DNA from: Prionace glauca | Lineage: Eukaryota > Chordata > Chondrichthyes > Carcharhiniformes > Carcharhinidae | Assembly (NCBI GenBank): GCA_037974335.1 | Contig: CM075743.1 | Span: 7,637,449 to 7,701,448, forward strand | Length of the DNA: 64,000 nucleotides | Direction of reading: 5' to 3' | Shown: positions 1 to 13,400 of the stretch, one piece after another | Position numbering within the stretch: position 1 is the stretch's first letter | Layout of the letters: the number at the start of each line of letters is the position of its first letter | Program-made: the position numbers and the translations under genes | The notes under the pieces: generated by a model | What the model was told of the DNA's origin: nothing | What the model saw: only the letters and a program-made list of their open reading frames with translations | Database searches by the model: none

Positions 1-389
1 ACAACGAATTGTTAAACATTTCAAAGATCGCCTAAGTATTATTCTGCCTACACACTATGAATAGTCACAAAATAATTGCAGTTGTGTATATTATCCTGTG
101 TTGTTCTGGTGCTGTATATGCCTCAGTGACGCAGCCACGGTACATGTACAGGTCCATAAAAATACAGGACTGTGTATGGTTTGCCCATCATCATTTATGT
201 AACAGGATGCTTGCTATTTTGTTTTGTTTTAGAAAATGGCGGTCATTTTACCAGAGTGAGGGTGAGCACCGAACAGTGTTCCCACTATTGGGTGTGCGGC
301 CAGCTTGCTGCACTGCATGGTCCCTTTAAGATTAGCGGGAACATTGCTGGCCAGGTAAGCAATGATGCTGACTGTGGTCTTGCAGGTTA

Positions 390-785
390 GAGGTTTAGAA
401 GAACATGAGTAGGCCATTCAGCCCCTCTAACCAGCTATTTAGTTAGATCAGGGCTGATCTGTATCTTAACTTCATTAACCTGCCTTTGCTTCACTGAATA
501 CCTTTGATAAAACATTTTAGGGAACTACAACGTAGTGATTCTCAGTGAATCACAGTTATCGTTGCTTCACAACAATGCTTTTTATAATAAATTATTAAAT
601 ATTTCAAAGGATATAATATTGTCTGTCCATGGGCAGGGAAATAATGATACCTTAATTTCATTAAAATCTGTCAATCCCAATCTTCATCCTTACAGCTTCT
701 TGGGAGAGATAGTTCCGGATTTCCACATCAATAATTCCTGAACTACCTGGCTCTGAGTTTAAGGTTCTGCTCCCTAGTTTTGGAC
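390..785 (-). mobile_element. LINE-A 3' fragment
   Basis: Begins GAACATGAGTAGGCCATTCAGCCCCTC (the reversed LINE-A end, here given in two parts: GAACATGAGTAGGCC and ATTCAGCCCCTC) and continues through decayed reversed coding sequence (CTTGGGAGAGATAGTTCC). It is old and diverged. Confidence 0.5.
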
Positions 786-1040
786 GTCACCCCCACAGCC
801 TCCCTCACCATCACACCCCTCCCCCCGCTCAGCACAACAACCCTCATTTCCCTGCCCCGCCTGCCCAACCCGGCACCCTACAACTCCCTCCCCCTACCCC
901 AGTCCAACATCCCATAATCTCCTTCACTCCCCCCCCCACCCCCCCCGCCCATCCCGATACCAATAACCTCCCTTCCCTGCCCAGCCCAACACCCGCAATC
1001 TGCCTCCCCCCACCCATCCCAACACCCTACAACCCCCTAA
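785..1040. repeat. C-rich imperfect tandem tract
   Basis: Strongly C-rich plus strand with loose repeats of a phrase like CCCAACACCCTACAACCCCCT (seen as CCAACATCCCATAATC, CCCAACACCCGCAATC and CCCAACACCCTACAAC) and two poly-C runs near 929-948. Confidence 0.6.
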
Positions 1041-1272
1041 CAAGAGGAAATAGAGCAGGTAGAGTGAAACTATGCATTCCAAAGGAGACCTGCCACAGCC
1101 AAATATTGGAAAAATGCAGGCACTCTGCTTGAGATTTTTCCAATATGCATTGGCTGGAAGCAAAGGTGTGAAATTATACTCATACCCTAGCAGAACAATT
1201 TACAATTTGCAGGAATATCGTTCTTCAGAAAGTGGGTCAAAAGTAGCTTGCATTCGTCATGTTGGAAGAATT

Positions 1273-1464
1273 TTACTTTTTGAACACAACTGTGGAATAT
1301 TCCGTTGGTTCTGAAGCAGGAGGTTCGTTGACTGGAGGTTTGATTGCTTCTTGACTATTGGAAGGTTTTACATTATCATAAGTAGCAGAGTCCTCCTGAG
1401 GGTGATTATTGGACTGTATTGTCACAGTGGCATAAGTAACTCCTTCTTCCAACTCTTTGGACAG
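1273..1464 (-). CDS. Gene 1 exon 6: ITIM/ITSM signalling tail
   Basis: Acceptor TTTATCTTCAG|CTG (1465/1464), phase 0; the frame ends at TAA 1275-1273. It encodes residues 191-253: VTYATV (Y201) fits the ITIM pattern V/I/L/S-x-Y-x-x-V/L/I, ATYDNV (Y219) offers a YxN Grb2-type site, and TEYSTV (Y246) fits the ITSM pattern TxYxxV. A proline-rich spacer (PPVNEPPASEP) lies between the last two. Known ITIM/ITSM tails recruit SHP-1, SHP-2 or SAP-family adaptors; which one binds here cannot be read from sequence. I see no canonical AATAAA on the minus strand in the 1.2 kb below the stop. Confidence 0.88.
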   Translation of the reverse strand: MSKELEEGVTYATVTIQSNNHPQEDSATYDNVKPSNSQEAIKPPVNEPPASEPTEYSTVVFKK

Positions 1465-4400
1465 CTGAAGATAAAGAATGTGAGAGTGTGACTGAAGGCA
1501 ATGCAGCAATGAGTCAATCCATCATTGAATCACAAAGATGAAATTTAAGGTAACGTTTTACTTGGGAAAGTAAACACATTTCAAAGCTCTATAATAAATA
1601 TGATGTGGAGATGCCAGCGTTGGACTGGGGTAGGCACAATAAGTAGTGTCACAACACCAGGTTAAAGTCCAACAGGGTTTATTTGGTAGCACGAGTTTCA
1701 GAGTGTTGCTCTTTCATTAGGCACTCACCTGATGAAGGGACAGCTCTCTGAAAGCTTGTGCTATCAAATAAACCTGTTGGACTTTAACCTGGTGTTGTGA
1801 GACTACTTACTATAATAAATGGGTGGTGAATTGGTATTGGAGGGAATTCTCTGGCCTCCCATCCGTGTCTTTCTCGGGCGTAGAAGGTGATGCGCTGTTC
1901 GCTAGTGGTGGGATTTTCTGGTCCCGCTGCTGTCAATGGGATCCCCCCCCACCCCCCCCCCCCCACCGGGGGGAGGGTCTTTTGGGTCAATGGGATTTCC
2001 CCCCGTGGGGGATATCCTATGGCTGCCAGCGGGATGAGAGATTCCTGCCAGCATGAACAGTCAGAGAATTCGCCTCAGTAAATGTAACTGTTTGAGTTAA
2101 TTGGTAACTTGCGTTATGGAAAATAGTTTCAGCCATATTTTAGCAACACCGTAAGGGTGGCGTGGATAAAGGGTTTGTCGTATGAAGACAGTTTGAATAG
2201 GTTAGGCTTATACTCTCTGGAATTTAGAAGAATGAGGGGAGATCAAGTTGAAGTACACAAGATGATAAAAGGTATGGATAAAATAGACGTGGAGTGGATC
2301 CTCTCGCTGGTGGGGCATTCTAGGACGAGAGGTCTTAGGATAAAGGGCAGCAAATTTAAAACAGTTGGGGAGAAACTACTTCTCCCAAAGGGTTGTGAAT
2401 CTGTGGGATTCATACCCGAAAGTGCGGTGGATGCTGGGACAGTGAATAAATTTAAGGAGGAGTTAATCAGATTGTTAATTGGTAATGGGACGAAGGGAGA
2501 AGGCAAGAAAATGGGGATGAGGAGCATACCAGCCATGGATGAATGGCGGAGCGGACTCGACAGGACAAATGGCCTAATCCTGATCCTGTATTTTATGAAC
2601 TTATGGTGGCACAGTGGTTAGCACTGCTGCCTCCTCACAGTTGCCAGGGACCTGGCTTCAATTCCAGTCTTGAGTGACTGTGTGTGGGGTTTGCGCATTC
2701 TCCCCGTGTCTGCGTGGGTTTCCTCCGGGTGCTCCGGTTTCCTCCCACAGTCCAAAGATATGCGGGTTAGGTTTATTGGCTATATTAAAGTTGTGCCTTA
2801 GGGCCCGAAACTGTGTAGATTGGGAGGTTGGGGGGGGGGGGGTGGAATCAGCAGCATAAATACATGGAGTTATGGGGATAGAGTTTGGCATGTTTTTTGG
2901 GAAAGTTAGTGCATGCTCAATGGGCCAAATGGCCTGTTTCTGCACTGTAAGGGGATTATACTTTATGAAGTAAACTATTGGCAACCCACTTTCAGAGTCT
3001 GATGTGTAAAATTTGATCAGTAATTGGTCTGGCTTCTGAGATTACAGGGTCATGTATCTGAGCGCCAAAGCAGTCTCCAACCACCAAAATTCTGAGTGGA
3101 CCTTGGATGCTTCTGCAATAGATGGAGACGAGAAACAAGGGGAAGAATCACACAGCTGAACACTCTGCCCAGCTGGAGGGTGAATTTTCCACTATTCCAT
3201 CCCCTGACCTTTCAAAGTCAAGGTGGGACATGTTGGCCGTGTATATCCTCAGCAGGTGAGGACGTTGGTCTCACCAGTTGGAAGCTATTGTGAGTCCTGG
3301 CTGTCGGCAATTTCAGATGAATGCATAAAGCATGTCTCCCTATCATGCCGACCCCCACAGGGTAGGAGACTCCACAAGTGTGAAAACACCCAACACTTTC
3401 GACAGGTCACAGCCTTACCACAGAGTTTGACTTCGGAACTGAATTTTCTATTGTTGCTTCCTTCTCTCCGTTGTCTAGAAAATGCAAACATAAAGATCAT
3501 GATAAAAGCAGCAGAAAGGTTCAAAATGTGTCTGTTTTTGATGTTTTAAGTTTCCATGCTTTTTAAAATTAAATTGCACCTTTTGATATTCCCAATTTAA
3601 TATCAGATGAAAAGCTCTGATCAATGAGAATATTGGGGTAATTTGGAGAAAGCAATTGGCCTATACTGCGTAATTGCCGAAAATCTCAATTCGGATCTTG
3701 TCTCACATTCCATTACATAAGAAAACATTAACATCAAACATGGGATAATATTAATTACATCTTGTGAATTAGGATGTTCCAGCCTGGTGTATTAAAATAA
3801 TAGAATCCCTACAGTGCAGAAGGAGGCCATTTGGCCCATTGAGTCTGCACCAACCCCAATTCCTCCCAGGCCCAATTCCCCGTAACCCCAAGCACTTACC
3901 CTCATGAGTCCCCTGACACTAAGGAATTTAGCGTGGCCAATCCACCTAACCTACACACTCACGTAGACTCAGAAGAAAGTGTAAACTTTACATAACGGTG
4001 GTCCAAGCTGGAATTGAACCCGAGTCCCTGGTGCTGTGAGGCAGCAGTGCTAACCACTGTGTCACCGTGCCATATTAAATTTCATTGTATATTCTGATAT
4101 TGCGTCACAGCTCAAATGCCTTTCAATAACTTCAATCTGAATTCAGTTAGTCCACCCCCCCCACCCAATCATTGACCCCCTCCATCTGATCATTGCCCTC
4201 TTCCCTCCCTGTACGCCTAACAGTTAGAACTGGCACCCACCTCCTCTCGGTCCCCTGTAACCCCTGTTCCTCTGTCTGCGTCTGGCCACCACCACATACA
4301 AATTAATCCTCCTCCCTCCCCCTTGAGGTTCCCACTGCTGTCCTCACCTTGGAACAGGTTGGCACTGTCAGGTTGGCACTATCAGATAGATGTGGGCATG

Positions 4401-7400
4401 GTGCCAACCTGGCAATGCCAACCAGTGCCAAGGGGCATTGTCAGGCTGCTGCCTAGCTATGTCCCTGTCCTCCAGGAGCTATACTCAATCTCCCAGGGAT
4501 TTCCCCATGACAGGTTCATGTCCAGGGGATCCCATTGCAAACTGCACCAGTGTGATGTCATGTGTTAACATACAAGGGATGTCAATACATGGCGAGGGTG
4601 CTTGTTGATGAGATTCAAGAGTATTGAATTTCATATGAAGCATCACCAGTGAGGGGTGGAGGGAAATCTGATAGTGTGATTTTTACGGCGAGAACTGCAA
4701 CTTCTGGATCTTGAGCCCTGCAGCATTTATGCAGATGGTGAATTCAGGCTTAAGATCACCCCTTATTGACTCTCTTTTCTATCTCTGTGAGGATCTCACG
4801 CACTCACCCTTGCTGTTAACTTTATTTCTCCCTGGCTGTCTCTAACTCTTTGGTCAGGATTTACCAACCCCCCTGGCAGGTTTCCTGGTGCCAAAGGCTA
4901 CTTTCCATTGGCTATTGCCTCAATCTTCCGGCCCTGCTGTGATCTCATGGCATTTCACATTTCTCGCCTGTCCCGCCATCGGACTAACCCAGTGAGGGGG
5001 AATAGCCTTCAGCAGGACTGGAAGATCTCACCGGTCAGAAGAGCTGAAAAATCCCACCTTTCCTTTGTTCCTTTTCTCTCTCGGTTAGGAGATTGGATGT
5101 TCCCTTACACATAAATCTCTATAGCCTCACTCTGATTCACTATAAATAACAATAAATAGGGCAGCATGGTGGCACAGTCGTTAGCACTGCTGCCTCACAG
5201 CTCCAGGGACTCGGGCTCGATTCCTGGCTTGAATCGCTGTCTGTATGAAGTTTGCACATTCTCCCCGTATCTGGGTGGGTTTCCTCCGGGTGCTCCTGTC
5301 TCCTCCCTCAGTCCAAAGATGTGCGGGTTAGATCAATTGGCTATGCTAAATTAATCCTTAGTGTCCCAGGATGTGATAGGTTAGAGGGATTAGCAGGGTA
5401 ACTCAGTGAAGATAGAGCCTGGGTGGGATTGTTGTCAGTGCAGACACAATGGGCTGAATGGCCTCTTTCTGCCCTGTAGAATTTCTATGATTCTATTTCT
5501 ATGAGATTTTGCTGCAAATCTTTCACCAATCTGCCCATCTACAGATGTTGCATAACCTCATTCAATAAATGGATATTGTCCCCATGGAATTGCATTGGGG
5601 GATTGGTCTTTCAGTTGGTCTCCCATTAGAGAGTTTGTACTTTTAATTTTGCATGTATTCACCCTAAAACTGACTGATATCTTCTATAAAAGGCAGTATA
5701 TCCCCAAAAAAACATGAAAATATGGATCTTGTGATAAACAAGCTTCTCATAACTTACGTTGCAGGTTTCACTTTTATTACAGACGTAAATTACTGCCAGC
5801 TTTTTACAGCATAACTGACTCATAACAAGTCTGCCATGGAATGTAAAATAGATGTGCCATTCTCACAACTACATCATACAGTCATCTTCATTCTGGTAGC
5901 CATAGAATAGGGGATCCAGCACGGATCATAGAATCCATACAGTGCAGAAGGAGGCTATTTGGCCCATCAAGTCTGCACCGACTACAATCCCACTCATGCG
6001 CCACTCTCGCCACCCCACACATTTACCCTGCTAGTCCCCCTGACATTAGGGCCAATTTAGCATGGCCTATCAACCTAAACGTCACATCTTTGGACTGTGG
6101 AGGAAACCGGAGCACCCAGAAGAAACCCGCACAGACACGGGAAGAATGTGCAAACTCTACACAGGCAGTGACCTGAGGCTGGAATTGAACCCAGGTCCCT
6201 GGCAATGTGAGGCAGCTGTGCTAACCACTGTGCCATCGTGCCACCCACTGGATGATTCTACCACTTATCCACAGTTAAATTGGATTACCTATTCTCATAT
6301 TTATCCCCACCATGCTTCAGTCCTCTCCTGCTTTTGCCTCAGCAAATGGTGCCAATCAATTAAGATGCATTTTTTTGAACCTTTCTGATATTTGGAAGGA
6401 TATTTGACGTGCTAAGCTGTAGCTTCCCTTTGAACTTGATTAATAAGGGGATCAGGAGTTATGGGGAAAAGGCAGGAAAATAGGGATGAGAGAAATATCA
6501 GCCATGATTGAATGGAGGAGAGAACTCGATGGGCCAAGTGGCCTAATTCTACTCCAGATCTTCGTCTAAAGTTGTGAGTAATTAGCCTCAAAAGGCTGAG
6601 CTCTGAGTGTCAGCAAGAGGTTCCCATTCTGGTGAGATTTGCATGAGCGTGTATTAATATTGTGGACATTGTCCCCATTATCTGGTCATTTACTGGTTTT
6701 GCTGAATGCAGGGCCTTGTTAAGCATGCTCCCTGTCCTATTTATCAATAATGATAACACTTAAGAACTTGTCACTTGATAGCACTGAGTATTGCTGAATA
6801 AAGAGATGCTGTTGAAACTTTTTGCTTTGTATTCATCATGGAAAGATTTGCAAGAATCCACTTGCCAACCAATCAGCACCTTCTTCTCCATTCAGCACAA
6901 ATTGTTGTTCTGTTTGAGATTAGTTATCTGTCCTGATGAGTACAAGATGAAAAACTTCAACAGCATGTCTCTTTTCTCAGCAATATTTAAGAAGTAATTA
7001 ATTGAATCAGAGAACCTATGGTGTAGAAGGAGGTCATTCAGCCCATAAACTCTGCGACACAGTAACTCACCCAGGCTCTATCCCCACAACCTCACCGCTA
7101 ATCCCCAAGTCTATACACCTTTGGACACCGAGGGACAATTTAGTTTGGCCAAACTATCTAATTTGCATACCTTTGGAGAGTGGGAAGCAGCTGGAGTACC
7201 CGGAGGGAATACAGACACAGGGGGAACCTGCAGACTTCACACAATCACCCGAGACTGGAATTGAACCCGGGTCCCTGGTGATGTGAGGCAGCAGTGCTAA
7301 CCACTGTACCACCATGCTTTGAGTGTGAAGTACCTCAGAGTATCAGGGTACAGAGGATGCTGCATAAACAGAATCCCTTTTTGTTTTCTTTGGAATTGCC

Positions 7401-10400
7401 TGATTCAATTGCTTTAAGTGAATCTAACTCTGAAATGGGTAACAAGTCGACAAATTGCGAGCAATTCTGCATGGGATTATTCATCAGCTAATTTAATAAT
7501 AGCAGTTCTATTTGCAAAGAGATCATCTGATATTTGATAGCTCATTCATACGTCTTGCTTTCGAGAAATTATAATTGTTCCACTTCTTTCTCCAGTACCA
7601 AACTGGAGTCTTGATTCTCAGCACACAAAAGAGAGAGAAAATACAAACAAGAAGTCCTTTTAATTAAGAAATAAAATCACCTTTGTGTTGCTAAAATGAC
7701 TCCCAAGCATTTTTAAGCAAGAAACAATAAACATTGCTATGTGCCACATACAAATTGCCACGATGTTACTCGCAATCCTGTCACTATTATGCTGTGCTGA
7801 ATAGACACTGCAACAGAGTTCCTATTCTTCCAAAGAGATAAAGGAAGTACCGTCACTCTTGGCCGACTGCTTCACCGAGCCTGGTGCCAGGTTAAAATGA
7901 AAATACACGGCGACTTCTGCCGTGGCAAAATGTACACTCTGTTGACATGCAGATGGGGGTCAGATGGAATGCTAGCATTTACTGCAAGGGGACTGATGTA
8001 TAAAAGCAGAGAAGTGCTGTTGCAATTGTACAAGGTGTCACTGAGACCACACCTGGACTATTGGGTCCATTTTGGTCTCCTTATTTGAGAAAAGATGTGG
8101 CGGCATTGGAGGTAGTTCCGAGGAGGTCCACCATATTGATTCCAGGGTTTCTCCCTGTATCTGCGTGAGTTTCCTTCGGGTGTTCCAGTATCCTCCCACG
8201 ATCCAAAGATGTATGCGTTGGCTGGATTGGCCATGCTAAATTGCCCCTCAGTGTCAGGGGGACTAGCTAGGGTAAGTGCATGGAGGTTATGAAAATAGAG
8301 CCTGGGTGGTATTGTGGTTGGTGCAGACTCAATGGGCCGAATAGCCTCCTTCTGCACTGTAGGGTTTCTATGATTCTGAGAAAGTGTTGACATATGAGGA
8401 GAGATTAAACAATTTGGGCTTGTATGCGCTGTAGGTTAGAAGGATAAGGTGGAATTGAATCGAGATATATAAAGTACTAAAAGGGATTGGTAGAGTAAAT
8501 GTAGACCAAATGCTTCCCTTTGTGGGACAATGTTGAACAAGAGGTCACAGGTATGGATTGAGAGGCGGTAGGTTTAAAATGAAGATGAGGAGGAACTACT
8601 TCTGGCAGAGGGTGGTGAATTTGTAGAACTCATTGCCCCATTACGCAGTGGAGTCTGAATCATTGAATGGTTTCAAGAAGGAGATAGATACATTTCTCAT
8701 ACAAAGAAGGGTTAAAGGGATATGGGGAGCAGGTGGGGAGATGGAGTTAACACCAGGGAGAGATCAGCTATGATCTGATTGAATGGCAGAGAAGGCTCAA
8801 AGGAGTAAATTGCCTTCTTCTACTCCAAATTCCAATGTTCCCATGTTCCTATGACTTTGACAGGCGTGATTTGTTAAAGGTCTCTCTCCATGTGTTCTTT
8901 TTCCTATATTGCAGTTGGGTTTGTTTGCCAGATGGGATCCATTTCAGTTGTGTGAAAAATGCTTTTTAATTCAGAGTTTACCTTCATGTTTGTGCTTTCT
9001 TATTTTCCGGATGACGAGGATCACAAGCCCGAGCAGCATCACCGTCAAAACTCCAAAGATTAGTCCCAGCGTCAGGAAAAGTCTGGACAGTTAGTGGGTA
9101 AACAGTGAGAAGTCATGTGAGTATGGGCAGACATGCAATCAGCCACGCGTGGGCCAAGGCATGTAAACATGGACAATAACGAAACCGTTTTCAATATCTG
9201 CCAGTTTGTTTCTATTCGATTCTGGGATGTGGTTGGCTACGCCAACATTTATTGCCCAGTCCCAATTGCCCTTGGGAAGATGGGACAACTGTTGCTTCTT
9301 CCCACCATCAAATCTTGCCCCTGTTGTCTTTGTCTCTTATCATTTACATTCTAACTATGTTGTGTTTTTTTCCAGTCCATCACGGATAGAAATTCCTGCG
9401 AGATAACTCAGATCTCTCAGCCAAACCTCAGTGGATGAACAGGGGAAAACTCTGGAGAGAAAGCACACCCTTTCTTTAAAAAGCTAAATGAATCCTCTTT
9501 CCAATTTCCTTACTTTTCTGAGCCTCTCGAGCAACAGAGCAGTCAGTAGTAAACGCTTTATACAACTCGACAAACACAAGAACAACGATTTGAATTTTTA
9601 TTTAGCACTTTTAATATGGTAAAATTATCAAAGTCCTTTCCCAGGCATATTATCAGACCAATTTTATACTGAGCCAAATAGTGACACCTCTGGATAGGTA
9701 ACCAACTGGGCGGCACGGTAGCACAGTGGTTAGCACTGCTGCTTCACAGCTCCAGGGTCCTGGGTTCGATTCCCGGCTCGGGTCACTGCCTGTGTGGAGT
9801 TTGCACATTCTCCTCGTGTCTGCGTGGGTTTTCTCCGGGTGCTCCGGTTTCCTCCCACAGTCCAAAGATGTGCGGGTTAGGTTCATTGGCTATCTAAAAT
9901 TGCCCCTTAGTATCCTGGGATGTGTAGGTTAGAGGGATTAGCAGGTAAAATGTGTAGGGATATGGGGATAGGGTCTGGGTGGAATTGTGTTCGGTGCAGA
10001 CTCGATGAGCCGAAGGGCCTGTTTCTGCACTGTAGGGTTCTATGGTTCTAACTGCTCAGGTAAGAGCAACTTAGGAGAGGAGAGTTTTAAAGAGATGGAA
10101 AGTGGTAGGGAAGAAATTACAGAATTTAGGGTCTAGGAAGCAATCCTGTTTCTTACCAGTATGGCTTGTGAAAATTCTCAGGATTAAATGATCATAAAGT
10201 TAAGTTTAAAGTTTATTTATTAATGTCCCAGGCAGCTTTCATTAACACTGCAATGAAGTTACTGTGAAAATTCCAGTTACCACATTCCTGTTCGGGTAAA
10301 CTGAGGGAGAATTTAGCATGGCCAATGCACCTAACCAGCACATCTTTTGGACTGTAGGGGAAACCAGAGCACCCGGATGAAACCCATGTAGACACGGGGA

Positions 10401-13400
10401 GAACATGAAAACTCCACACAGACTGACCCGAACCTGGGTCCTTGTGAGGCAGCCCTGCTAACCACTGTGCCATCTTATAAGCGCAAAATTGAACATGCAA
10501 ATGGTTGTAATTTGGAAAAAATTGTAATATAAATAACGCGCAACATGCTTTTCTAACAGGAATAAACATTCCTCTAGAGACTTTTTCTACAGCATGCCAA
10601 TGCCTGTTGTCATCCAATTGATAGAGATTGATTACAATTATTGGCTATGATTTAGGCAGCACGGTGGCAAAGTGGTTAATGCTGCTGCTTCATAGCTCCA
10701 GGGATCTGGGTTCGATTTTGGCCTTGCCTGACGTTCTGTGTGGAGTTTGCTCATTCTCCTTGTGGCTGCATGGGTTTCTTCTGAGTGCTTCAGTTTCCTC
10801 CCACAGTCCAAAGATGTGTGGTTAGGTGGACTGGTTATGTTAAATTACTCCTTAGAGTCAGGAGAACTCATGGGATTATGGGGATGGGGCCTGGGTGAGA
10901 TTGTCATCGGTGCAGGCTCAATGGGCTGAATGGCCTCTTCTGAACTGTAGGGATTCTATTAATCAACGACCCTATTATCATTATATCATGTGATTGTCAA
11001 GCAAACTAGGTGGGTTTCACTCATTCCTTTCTTTTCTAGCAATTTCTATGTTCTTAAGTTCAGCACTCCCATCACAGACACCTCATGAAAACTGAAACTG
11101 TAACATCATAGAATTATTGAATCCCCACAGGAGGCCACTCGGGTCATTGAGTCTGTACTGATCACAATCCCACCAAGGCCCTATTCCCGTAACCCCACAC
11201 ATTTACCCTGCTAATCCCCTTGAAACTAGGGTCAATTTAGCATGGCCAATCAACCTAACCAGAATTGACTGCACCGTCTTTAATTAACTCTGATAAATAG
11301 TGAGCAAACCCCAACTCTGTCTTCCTTTAGCAGCCACAAAACAATCGAGTTTATTACCTTGTCACTTAGATAGAATAGCAAAGATGCCCCGTCTGACTCG
11401 CACATGGTTGCCCCTCAGTCATATGGAGGACAATAATCGTTACAGAAATGTTGGAAGACACTGAAATGCAGTGAAATCAACATGCATCCCACAAAATGGT
11501 CTCACCATTGCAAACTGTGATGAAATGCTGTTAAGCAGAATTATAGTGAATATTACATGTGGTTTTGGGTGAGAACATTTAGCTATTTCAGTTCTAGAAA
11601 TGTGGTTGGTGTGCAAAATACTATACGAAAAGTGTGGTACGAATGTTCCCTTTCCCTAAAGCTATTGGTTAAACATGTCGCAAAAATAAATTAACATTTA
11701 GATTTCCCAAAAATTCAATTCTGCTATTTAATAATTTTTTTCTGATCTGTCTTTCAATTTTCCTCCTTGTTTTCAAACCTGACCTTCTGCCTTGAAGTCT
11801 CAGTATCTTCTCAAACCCTACAAAGGTGGCACGGTGGCACAATGATTGGCACAATGGGAGTGCTGAGGTCACTGCTACCTCACAGTGACAGAGTTTGATT
11901 TCCAGCTTGGGTGGCTGTCTGTGTGGAGTTTGCGTGTTCTCCCCGCGTCTGCACGGGTTTCCTTCAGGTACTCCGGTTTCATCCCGCAGTCCAAAGATGT
12001 GTAGGTTCGGTGGACTGGCCATGCTAAATTGCTGCTTAATGTCCCAAGATGTATAGGTTAAGCGGATTGGCCATGCTAAATTGTCCCTTAATGTCCCGAG
12101 ATGTGTAGGTTAGGTGGATTGGCCATGCTAAATTGTCCCTTAATATCCCAAGATGTGTAGGTTTGGTAGATTAGCCATGCTAAATTGTCCCTTAATGTCC
12201 CAAAATGTGTAGGTTTGGTAGATTAGCCATGCTAAATTGTCCCTTAATGTCCCAAAATGTGTAGGTTAAGTAGATTGGCCATGCTAAATTGTCCCTTAAT
12301 GTCCCAAAATGTGTAAGTTTGGTAGATTAGCCATGCTAAATTGTCCCTTAATGTCCCAAAATGTGTAGGTCATGACAAATGTGCACGAATGCGGGGTTAG
12401 GGCAAGGGTGGGACTGGGTAAGTTGCTCTTTTGGAGAGTCAGTGCAGACTTGATGGGCCAAATGGCCTCCTACTGCACTATAGGGATTCTATGATTCTTT
12501 GAACCTTCTGAGATATTTGCATTTCTAAAAATCTGGCCTCATTTTAATTGCTCCCCCACTGGAGGTCACTGGCTGCTTGTGCCCCCATGCACTGGAATTC
12601 CCTCCATACACCTCTTTGCTTCTCTACCTCCTTTACTTCTTTAAGATGCTTCTCTTGGCCAAATATTTGCTTATATCAAAGCCAAATTTTGCTTGATAAT
12701 GCTCCTGTGAAGATGTTGTGTCAACCAACGTATAGGACTGGGAGGTTGTATGAAAGAAAAATGTGTTTTAATTTATGAAACTGTTCTTGAATCCAACTCA
12801 AACTAATTGAAAGATGATCTCTTTTACTTATATACTATCAACTATAAACATTCAACTATCAACCAAAATCCAGAAACTGAACTGGATCAGTCATATGAAT
12901 ATTGTGGTTACAAGAGTAAGTTGGTGGTTAGGAGTGCTGAGGTGAGTAACTGTCTGTCCAGCATCTACAAGGCACAAGTCCACAATATTTGAGGAACTTG
13001 ATACATTTAGGGCAAGGCAACCCGCTTGACTGGCACCCCATTCACCACCTTAAACATTCACTCCCTCTACCTCCCATGCAAGCGCCATCAGTGTGTACCA
13101 CCTACAAGATGCCCCGCAGGGAAATCACCAAGGCTCCTGCGACAGCAGCTTCCAACCCTGTGAACTCTACCACCTAGAAGGTCAAGAGTAGCAGATGCAT
13201 GGGAAAACCACCATATGAAACCCCCCTTCCAAGCCACACGCCACCCTAACTTGGAAACGTACCGCCGTTCCTTCATTGTCACTGGGTCTAAAGCCTGGAA
13301 CTGTGGGTACACCTACACCACATACACTGCAGTGATTCAAGAAGGTGGTTCATCACCCCCACCCCCCCCCCCCTTCCCCCACCCCCCCACTCCAATACCT

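Noticed and set aside
57-329. Signal-peptide-like open frame on the plus strand (MNSHKIIAVVYIILCCSG)
   Set aside because: A hydrophobic start in an isolated frame is common by chance; no donor follows in a useful phase and no domain comes after it.
1600-1809. Foldback elements as MITEs (DNA transposons)
   Set aside because: Duplications vary from 8 to 14 bp and one end always carries an extra extension; a fixed short duplication with symmetric ends would be expected.
9709-10050. True tRNA genes at SINE heads
   Set aside because: Box A and box B are present, but the heads do not fold into a full tRNA and are fused to SINE bodies in about 50 copies.
11996-12370. CRISPR-like array
   Set aside because: Units are contiguous 52-bp SINE pieces without unique spacers, in a vertebrate genome.
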